Below, piece after piece: positions 58,520-64,000 of a stretch of DNA of 64,000 nt. The notes under the pieces are model-generated. The model had not been told where the DNA came from. It searched no databases and saw only the letters and a list, made by a program, of their open reading frames with translations. The DNA comes from Streptomyces cathayae (GTDB lineage Bacteria > Actinomycetota > Actinomycetes > Streptomycetales > Streptomycetaceae): positions 6,900,501 to 6,964,500 of the forward strand of contig NZ_CP121682.1 of assembly GCF_029760955.1 (NCBI RefSeq), read 5' to 3'. Position 1 is the first letter of the stretch; each line of letters begins with the position of its first letter. A program made the position numbers and the translations under genes.

Positions 58520-58816
58520 ATGCCGAGGACTCCCGCGGACGGGACCCGACTGCAGATCCTGACGTGGCTGGGAGAACCCGGCCACGCCGCGCACGGCGTC
58601 ACCGCGGAAGCCGTCGCCGCCCGCTTCGGCATGCCCCGCCCCGTGGCCCTCGCCCACCTCCGGCTGTTCACGGCCGTCGGCCTGCTGCGCACCGGCCACA
58701 TCGCCGGACGCCCGCACTACCGGCGCGACGAGGTACGGATCGCCGAGGTCGCGGCGGTGTTCGCGAAGGGCTGGTGGCACACGCCACCGCGCGACGGCCA
58801 CGGCAGCGTGAAGTGA
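58520..58816 (+). CDS. Small winged-helix (ArsR-like) DNA-binding protein
   Basis: A 98-residue protein from ATG 58520 ([20 protein letters not shown]), with GGAGGTGG upstream. It reads as a helix-turn-helix with [20 protein letters not shown] as recognition region and a basic wing ([16 protein letters not shown]), like ArsR-type regulators but without metal-binding cysteines. Its position upstream of the crcB genes suggests, without proof, a regulatory link. Confidence 0.65.
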   Translation: MPRTPADGTRLQILTWLGEPGHAAHGVTAEAVAARFGMPRPVALAHLRLFTAVGLLRTGHIAGRPHYRRDEVRIAEVAAVFAKGWWHTPPRDGHGSVK

Positions 58817-58982
58817 CCCTCGCGCGCCCCGGGCGTTACGCTGGCCTTCGGCCGCGAGCGCGTCCCGTGGCGCGGCGGTGGGGCCCGCCGTCCCCGAACC
58901 GCGGCACACCGCCGACGGTCCCTGCTTGTGGAGGCGCGCGCCCGCACGTCCGGGCCGCGCGACGAGTAGGAGACGCACACCC

Positions 58983-59429
58983 GTGACAGTCCCGCCCACC
59001 GAGGTTCTCCGCGGGCGCCGCCGGTCCCGGCGCGCCGCCGCTCCCGTCGTGGCCGTGGTCGCCCTCGGCGGGGGAGCGGGCGCCACCGCCCGGTACGCGG
59101 CCTCCCTGTGGTGGCCGACACCGGCGGACGGGTTCCCCTGGACGACCCTGGGGGTCAACATCACCGGCTGTGCCGTGATCGGCGTGTTCATGGTGATCAT
59201 CACCGAGGTCCGCACCGCCCACCCCCTGGTCCGCCCGTTCTTCGGCACCGGTGTCCTCGGCGGTTTCACGACCTTCTCGACCTACGCCGTCGACGGCCGG
59301 AACCTGTTCGACGCCGGCAGCCACGGCCTCGCCCTCGCCTACCTCGCCGTCACCCCGCTCGCGGCGCTCGGCGCCGTGTGGACGGCCGCTTCCGCGACCC
59401 GCCGTGTGCTGAACAGGAGGCAGTCATGA
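58983..59429 (+). CDS. crcB: Fluoride channel subunit CrcB/Fluc (1)
   Basis: A 148-residue membrane protein with four TM helices. Fluc signatures are [23 protein letters not shown] and TTFSTYAVD (the conserved TxFST pore segment). The start is GTG 58983 with AGGAGA upstream. It is the first gene of a coupled trio, and its stop overlaps the next ATG (ATGA). Confidence 0.92.
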   Translation: MTVPPTEVLRGRRRSRRAAAPVVAVVALGGGAGATARYAASLWWPTPADGFPWTTLGVNITGCAVIGVFMVIITEVRTAHPLVRPFFGTGVLGGFTTFSTYAVDGRNLFDAGSHGLALAYLAVTPLAALGAVWTAASATRRVLNRRQS

Positions 59430-59812
59430 CAGGGACGACCGGCAGGGCGCTGCGCCTGACCGTGTTCATCGGCGAGAACGACACCTGGCACCACCGGCCG
59501 CTCTACTCGGAGATCGTCCACCGGGCCCACGCCGCGGGACTGGCGGGCGCCAGCGTCTTCCGCGGCATCGAGGGGTTCGGCGCCTCCTCGCTCGTCCACA
59601 CCTCCCGGCTGCTGTCCCTGAGCGAGGACCTGCCGGTGGCGGTCGTCATCGTCGACACCGAGGAGCGGGTACGGGCCTTCCTGCCCGAGCTCGACGCGCT
59701 CGTCACCGAGGGGCTGGCGACCCTCGACGCCTGCGAGGCGGTCCGGTACCCGCGCGACGAACGGCCTTCCGGCCCTCCCGCCGCTCCCGGAACGGAGGGT
59801 GAGGGGCCGTGA
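59426..59812 (+). CDS. DUF190-domain protein between crcB genes
   Basis: A 128-residue soluble protein of the PII-like DUF190 family ([20 protein letters not shown], then [20 protein letters not shown]). It is commonly found next to crcB, and a regulatory role in fluoride export is presumed but unproven. It overlaps both crcB genes by 4 nt. Confidence 0.9.
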   Translation: MTGTTGRALRLTVFIGENDTWHHRPLYSEIVHRAHAAGLAGASVFRGIEGFGASSLVHTSRLLSLSEDLPVAVVIVDTEERVRAFLPELDALVTEGLATLDACEAVRYPRDERPSGPPAAPGTEGEGP

Positions 59813-60180
59813 ACTGGCTGCTGGTCGTCCTCGGCGCCATAGTCGGGGCACCCCTGCGCTACCTCACCGACCGCGCGGTGCAGTCCCGGCACGACTCGGT
59901 GTTCCCCTGGGGAACCTTCACGGTGAACGTGGCCGGCTGCCTGACGCTCGGTCTGCTCACCGGCGCGGCGGCGGGCGCCGCGAGTTCGCACCTCCAGCTG
60001 CTGCTCGGAACAGGTCTGTGCGGCGCCCTGACCACGTACTCCACCTTCTCCTACGAGACCCTCCGCCTGGCCGAGGCGGGGGCGGTCCGCCATGCCGCCG
60101 CGAACGTCGTGGCGAGCGTCGCGGCCGGCCTGGGCGCGGCCTTCGCCGGCGCGGCCCTGGCCGACGCGCTGTGGGCGTGA
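59809..60180 (+). CDS. crcB: Fluoride channel subunit CrcB/Fluc (2)
   Basis: A 123-residue, four-helix Fluc protein with [18 protein letters not shown] and [10 protein letters not shown]. The start is GTG 59809, overlapping the DUF190 stop. Paired crcB genes in Gram-positive bacteria usually form heterodimeric channels. Confidence 0.92.
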   Translation: MNWLLVVLGAIVGAPLRYLTDRAVQSRHDSVFPWGTFTVNVAGCLTLGLLTGAAAGAASSHLQLLLGTGLCGALTTYSTFSYETLRLAEAGAVRHAAANVVASVAAGLGAAFAGAALADALWA

Positions 60181-60229
60181 CGGACGTTCATTCCCGCCGC
60201 TCCGCCGCCGTGTGCGGGTCGCAGCCCCC

Positions 60230-61276
60230 TCAGCGGGCCTCGCGCAGTGGTTCCCCCACGTTCCTGAGGTGGCGCAGCGCCGTGCCGTACGAGGCGAACA
60301 GCCCTGTCCGGCAGTACGGGACGCCCAGCTCCGCGCAGTACCGCTCGGTGATGACCTGGGCCCGGCCGAGGGCGGGCGTGGGCATGCTGGGGAAGAGATG
60401 GTGCTCGATCTGGTGGTTCAGCCCGCCCATGAAGACGTCGACGAACACACCGCCCCTGACGTTGCGGGAGGTGAGGACCTGACGGCGCAGGAAGTCCAGG
60501 CGCATCCCCTCCTCGATCATCGGCATGCCCTTGTGGTTGGGGGCGAACACCGAGCCGAGGTAGATCCCGAACAGGCCCTGGTGGACGGCGAGGAAAGCGA
60601 GCGCCTTGCCGGGGGAGAGCACCGTGAACAGGCCGCCGAAGTACACGGCGAAGTGGGCGACGAGCAGTGTTCCCTCCAGCACCGGCCGCTTCACCGACGG
60701 GCCGCGCAGCGCCCTGAAGCTGCTGAAACTCAGATTGAGGCCCTCCAGCGTCAGCATCGGAAGGAACAGCGCCGCCTGGTGCTTTCCGACGAACCGCGCG
60801 ACGCCCTGGGCCCGGCTCGCCTGGCGGCGTGACCAGACCAGGAGGTCGGGGGCGACGTCCGGGTCCTTCTGCTCGTGGTTGGGATTCGCGTGGTGGCGGG
60901 TGTGCTTGTTCATCCACCAGCCGTAGCTCATGCCCAGCAGTACGTCGGCCACCAGCAGACCACCGGCTTCGCTGGGGCGCCGACGGGAGAACACCTGGCG
61001 GTGCGCCAGGTCGTGCGCGGCGAGTGCGAGCTGCCCGAAGACCACGGACAGGGCCGCCGCGACGAGCAGCTGGCTCCAGCTGTCGCCCAGGACGAGGAAG
61101 GCGGTCACCCCTCCCGCGAGGGCGAGGGCCAGGGCCCCGAAGCGCAGGGTGTAGTAGAGCGGGCGGCGCCTGAGCAGCCCCTCGGCGGTGATGCGCCGCG
61201 ACAGTTCGGCGAAGTCGCTCCCCCTCTCGCGGTCCGGTGTGGGCGGGGTTCCGGTGAGCACCGTTGGATTGGCCAT
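60230..61276 (-). CDS. Membrane fatty-acid desaturase
   Basis: A 348-residue acyl-lipid/acyl-CoA desaturase with three histidine boxes: HDLAHRQ, HTRHH and HQIEHH. Four TM helices are expected. It starts at ATG 61276 (MANPTVLTGTPP). The di-iron boxes and spacing match front-end/delta-type desaturases (DesA3-like in mycobacteria); the double-bond position cannot be told. It converges on the crcB operon. Confidence 0.88.
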   Translation of the reverse strand: MANPTVLTGTPPTPDRERGSDFAELSRRITAEGLLRRRPLYYTLRFGALALALAGGVTAFLVLGDSWSQLLVAAALSVVFGQLALAAHDLAHRQVFSRRRPSEAGGLLVADVLLGMSYGWWMNKHTRHHANPNHEQKDPDVAPDLLVWSRRQASRAQGVARFVGKHQAALFLPMLTLEGLNLSFSSFRALRGPSVKRPVLEGTLLVAHFAVYFGGLFTVLSPGKALAFLAVHQGLFGIYLGSVFAPNHKGMPMIEEGMRLDFLRRQVLTSRNVRGGVFVDVFMGGLNHQIEHHLFPSMPTPALGRAQVITERYCAELGVPYCRTGLFASYGTALRHLRNVGEPLREAR

Positions 61277-61375
61277 GCACTTGAGTATGTGAACGACTCC
61301 CCGGCCGCAGAATGATGTGGGCCCCCAGAACGAGGGGGTGGGTAACCCCACCGCGTACACCGGGCCGGCCCCCGC

Positions 61376-61404
61376 TTGACAGTCCCCGCGTCCGCCCGCA
61401 CGAT
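61376..61404 (+). promoter_or_regulatory. Promoter of the FadR-asparaginase operon
   Basis: TTGACA (61376-61381) and CACGAT (61399-61404), spaced 17 bp. GTG 61412 lies 7 nt after the -10, so the transcript is probably leaderless. Confidence 0.6.
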
Positions 61405-61411
61405 CGCTTCC

Positions 61412-62152
61412 GTGAACCTGTCAGACAGCCGGACAGGTGGGACGGGGCCGCGGCGCGTGAGCGCGATGGAAGCGGTTCTCTCCCACCTCCGCGACGCCAT
61501 CGAGCGGGGCGCGTACGCGGTCGGGGACAAGCTCCCCTCCGAGGCGGAGCTGTGCCGCACCCTCGGGGTCTCCCGGCCGGTGCTGCGCGAGGCCCTGCGG
61601 GCACTGCAGACCATGGGCCTGACCGTGTCCAGGACCGGCAAGGGCACCTTCGTCGTGGCCGATGCGGTGGGAGAGCCCACCTTCGGCGACTACGCGGCCG
61701 GTGACCTGCTGGAAGTGCGCCGCCACGTCGAGCTCCCGGTCGCCCGGTACGCGGCCCGGCGGCGCACCCCCGAGAACCTCGACCTGCTGAACCACCTGCT
61801 GGACCGGATGGACCGGGAGACCGACACCACCGCGTGGGTCGCCATGGACACCCTCTTCCACCTCACCGTGGCCGAGTCCACCCAGAATCCCGTGTTCCGC
61901 CGGGTCATCGAGGAGATCCGGGACGCGCTGGCCCGCCAGTCCGCCTTCCTGAACCAGCTGGGGGACCGGCGAGAGCAGTCCAACCACGAGCACCGGGCGA
62001 TCGTGGAGGCACTGACCGACGGTTCCGAGGACGACGCCCTCGCGGCGATGTCCCACCATCTCGACCGCGTCGAGACGACTCTCGCCGCCATCGTCCGCCC
62101 GCCGGGCGCGCACCCTCCCACGGACACCACCACGGAAGAACGATCCCGATGA
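61412..62152 (+). CDS. FadR/GntR-family regulator
   Basis: A 246-residue regulator. The GntR winged helix (about 20-85) includes LPSEAELCRTLGVSRPVLRE. A C-terminal FCD all-helical effector domain has VAMDTLFHLTVAESTQNPVF, with the His/Asp metal-ligand pattern. The start GTG 61412 is chosen from the promoter position; ATG 61466 is a shorter option. It overlaps the asparaginase ATG by 4 nt and probably responds to an amino acid or organic acid. Confidence 0.85.
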   Translation: MNLSDSRTGGTGPRRVSAMEAVLSHLRDAIERGAYAVGDKLPSEAELCRTLGVSRPVLREALRALQTMGLTVSRTGKGTFVVADAVGEPTFGDYAAGDLLEVRRHVELPVARYAARRRTPENLDLLNHLLDRMDRETDTTAWVAMDTLFHLTVAESTQNPVFRRVIEEIRDALARQSAFLNQLGDRREQSNHEHRAIVEALTDGSEDDALAAMSHHLDRVETTLAAIVRPPGAHPPTDTTTEERSR

Positions 62153-63165
62153 ACCTCCCTTCCCCCGCGGCCGCACCCCCGGTTCGCGAACCCCTCCACG
62201 CCCCCGTCGCCCACCTCGTCCGCGGCGGGGTCGTCGAGGGGGTCCACTACGGTTCCGTCGTCGTCCTCGGCGCCGACGGCGAGGCCCGGCTCCGGCTCGG
62301 CGACATCGAGGCCGCCTGCTATCCGCGCTCCGCTCTCAAGCCCGTCCAGACCGTCGCCATGGTGCGCGCCGGGCTGCCGCTCGAGGGCGAACTGCTCTCC
62401 CTCGCCGCGGCCAGCCACTCCGGGGAGGAACGCCACCTCGCCGGTGTCCGGCGCGTCCTCGCGGGCGCCGGACTCACCGAGGACCACCTGCGCAACGTCC
62501 CGGACCTGCCGCTCGGCCCGGCCGTGCGGGACGTCTGGGTGCGTGACGGCCGCCCGCCCTCCCGGCTCGCCCAGAACTGCTCCGGAAAGCACGCCGCCAT
62601 GCTGCTCACCGCGAAGCTCAACGGCTGGTCCCTCGAGGACTACCTCGACCCCGCCCACCCCCTCCAGCGGGCGATCGCCGCGAACATCGAGGACCTCACC
62701 GGGCAGCGCGTCGCCCGGGTGACCGTCGACGGCTGCGGCGCGCCCCTGTTCGCCGTCTCCCTGCACGGACTCGCCCGTGCCGCCGCCCGCGTCGTCACCG
62801 CCGCGCCCGGCACCCCCGAGGCCCGGGTCGCCGACGCGATGCGGGAACACCCCGAGATGGCCTCCGGCTCCGGCCGGGACGTCGCCGCCCTGATGCGGGC
62901 CGTCCCCGGGCTGCTCGCCAAGGACGGCTACGAGGGCGTCCAGATCGCCGCCCTGCCCGACGGCCGCGCCGTGGCCGTGAAGATCTCCGACGGGGCCGGC
63001 CGGGCGCGTGTCCCGGTGACCGCCGCCGCCCTCGCCCGGGCCGGGGTCGAGCCGGCCCTGCTCACCGGGTTCGCGGGCGAACCGCTGCTCGGCGGCGGCC
63101 GCCCGGTCGGCGAGGTCCGCCCCGCACCCGCGCTCGCCCCGCTCGACCGGTCCGGTGCGCGGTGA
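62149..63165 (+). CDS. Asparaginase (AnsA/asparaginase II type)
   Basis: A 338-residue protein of the asparaginase II (PF06089-like) family. Motifs are YPRSALKPVQTVAMV, AAASHSGEERHLAGV, NCSGKHAAMLL, and VDGCGAPLFAVSLHGLARA with MASGSGRDVAALM. It would hydrolyse L-asparagine to aspartate and ammonia. It is translationally coupled to the FadR-type regulator gene. Confidence 0.9.
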   Translation: MNLPSPAAAPPVREPLHAPVAHLVRGGVVEGVHYGSVVVLGADGEARLRLGDIEAACYPRSALKPVQTVAMVRAGLPLEGELLSLAAASHSGEERHLAGVRRVLAGAGLTEDHLRNVPDLPLGPAVRDVWVRDGRPPSRLAQNCSGKHAAMLLTAKLNGWSLEDYLDPAHPLQRAIAANIEDLTGQRVARVTVDGCGAPLFAVSLHGLARAAARVVTAAPGTPEARVADAMREHPEMASGSGRDVAALMRAVPGLLAKDGYEGVQIAALPDGRAVAVKISDGAGRARVPVTAAALARAGVEPALLTGFAGEPLLGGGRPVGEVRPAPALAPLDRSGAR

Positions 63166-63195
63166 ACGGTCCGCACGGGAGGGGAATCACCCCCC

Positions 63196-64000
63196 TCACG
63201 GCCGGGCCCACCTGAGCCGCAGGAACAGTGCCACGCCCGTCGCGCCCAGCAGCGCGGTGCACGCGACCGTCCACGCCACCGGCCGCTCCGGACCGGTGCC
63301 TCGTGCCGCGGGGGCCGAAGCCGAAGCCGGGGCCGGACCGGTCGCGGACCGGCCCCGGGGCCCCGGCATCGACGTGGCCCGCAGGGCGTCCAGCGACCCC
63401 ACCGGATCGACCCGGCCGGACGCCTCGAACCCCCAGTCCAGCAGCGCGCGTGCCTCCTCGTACACGGGGTGCCCGCCGTCCGGCCGGGGGTTGAGGACCG
63501 TGACCACGAGGGTGCGCCCGTCCCTGCGGGCGGCCGCCACGAGGGTGTTGCCGGCATTGCTGGTGTAGCCGTTCTTGATCCCGAGGAGGCCCGGGTAGCG
63601 ATCCACCCCGTCGGCTCCGGTGAGCAGCCGGTTGGTGTTGAGGATTCCGTACGATCCACCGTCACGGCCGGGGAACATCGCCTCCGCACGGGAGCAGTAC
63701 CGTGCGAAGTCGGGGCTGTGCAGTCCGGCCCGGCCGAAGATTGCCAGGTCGAACGCCGAGGACACCTGGCCGGGAGCGTCGTAGCCGTCGGGTGACTCCA
63801 CCCAGGTGTCGTGGGCGCCCAGGGAGCGGGCCTTCTCCTGCATCTGCTCGGCGGTGGCCTGCCAGCCGCCGTTGAGCGCGGCCAGGACGTGCACGGCGTC
63901 GTTGCCGGAGCTGAGGAAGACCCCGTTCCACAGGTCGGAGATCCGGTAGGTACGGTCCTCGGCGACCCCGACGAGGCTGCTGCCGGGGCTGATGTCCGCG
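63196..64000 (-). CDS. D-alanyl-D-alanine carboxypeptidase, N-terminal part outside window
   Basis: The frame is open to the end of the window. It has the SGN motif in FLSSGNDAVHVL and a third box LLGIKNGYTSNAGNTLVAAA, with Lys-Asn-Gly instead of Lys-Thr-Gly. The C-terminus has an Ala/Pro-rich linker and one TM helix (VAWTVACTALLGATGVALFL) ending in a basic tail, so the enzyme is anchored facing outward. The SxxK motif is outside the window. It trims peptidoglycan pentapeptides. Confidence 0.88.
   Translation of the reverse strand, partial: ADISPGSSLVGVAEDRTYRISDLWNGVFLSSGNDAVHVLAALNGGWQATAEQMQEKARSLGAHDTWVESPDGYDAPGQVSSAFDLAIFGRAGLHSPDFARYCSRAEAMFPGRDGGSYGILNTNRLLTGADGVDRYPGLLGIKNGYTSNAGNTLVAAARRDGRTLVVTVLNPRPDGGHPVYEEARALLDWGFEASGRVDPVGSLDALRATSMPGPRGRSATGPAPASASAPAARGTGPERPVAWTVACTALLGATGVALFLRLRWARP

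Noticed and set aside
58817..58982. Fluoride (crcB) riboswitch upstream of the crcB operon
   Set aside because: The conserved pseudoknot segments of the crcB motif are not recognisable in this 166-bp stretch.

Overview
The window is high-GC actinobacterial chromosome, almost certainly Streptomyces. Gene density is high, third codon positions are G/C-rich, GTG starts and 4-nt ATGA/GTGA overlaps are common, and there is a complete whiE-type spore-pigment cluster. I saw no tRNA, rRNA, IS element, phage gene or CRISPR array. Family names rest on motif recognition and memory, not on a database search.

Layout. 0-3.4 kb: a copper P-type ATPase (cut by the window edge), CsoR-like operators, a tiny His-ended secreted peptide, and a GH15 hydrolase. 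3.5-8.8 kb: a DeoR repressor divergent from a SIS sugar isomerase and class II aldolase, then an RlmG/RsmC-like methyltransferase and a ROK regulator. 9-19.8 kb: redox enzymes (HIBADH-like, PPOX), a lone HATPase, a CBS-like PLP enzyme, a second DeoR, a membrane-inserted alpha/beta hydrolase, a beta-helix/AAA+ fusion and an Rv1733c-like protein. 20.2-24.1 kb: an unrecognised membrane protein convergent with a compact lasso-peptide locus (precursor A, fused RRE-protease B, cyclase C). The 38-residue precursor is too short for a normal ORF call. 24.6-35.3 kb: DUF6643-like protein, tandem TerD protein, HpnB-like glycosyltransferase, Asp/Glu racemase, small membrane protein, Lnt, NUDIX, PucR regulator and amidase. 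Four consecutive plus-strand genes here look leaderless. 35.4-39.2 kb: a decayed GTPase-associated (GAP1-like) locus, with an apparent C-terminal remnant, one intact large protein and a frameshifted third gene. 39.2-46.4 kb: the complete eight-gene whiE-like type II PKS locus, seven genes on minus and the FAD hydroxylase divergent on plus. 46.5-50.1 kb: a helical-repeat protein, an N-terminally extended GAPDH, SseB-like and MarR proteins. 50.2-58.3 kb: a galactan-utilisation locus (LacI repressor, two permeases and a binding lipoprotein on minus; GH42 beta-galactosidase and secreted GH53 galactanase on plus) with a divergent promoter carrying LacI-type operators. 58.5-64 kb: a small winged-helix protein, CrcB-DUF190-CrcB fluoride-channel operon, fatty-acid desaturase, FadR regulator with asparaginase, and a DD-carboxypeptidase cut by the window edge.

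How the genes work together. In the gan locus, secreted GH53 should cut beta-1,4-galactan, GanSPQ import the oligomers, GH42 release galactose, and the LacI protein repress both arms. In the whiE locus, the minimal PKS (KS-alpha, CLF, ACP) builds a polyketide that cyclases ORFVI/VII fold, with ORFI, ORFII and the hydroxylase tailoring it. In the lasso locus, B should remove the leader and C join Gly1 to Asp8 of the predicted 14-residue core. No exporter or isopeptidase is encoded alongside.
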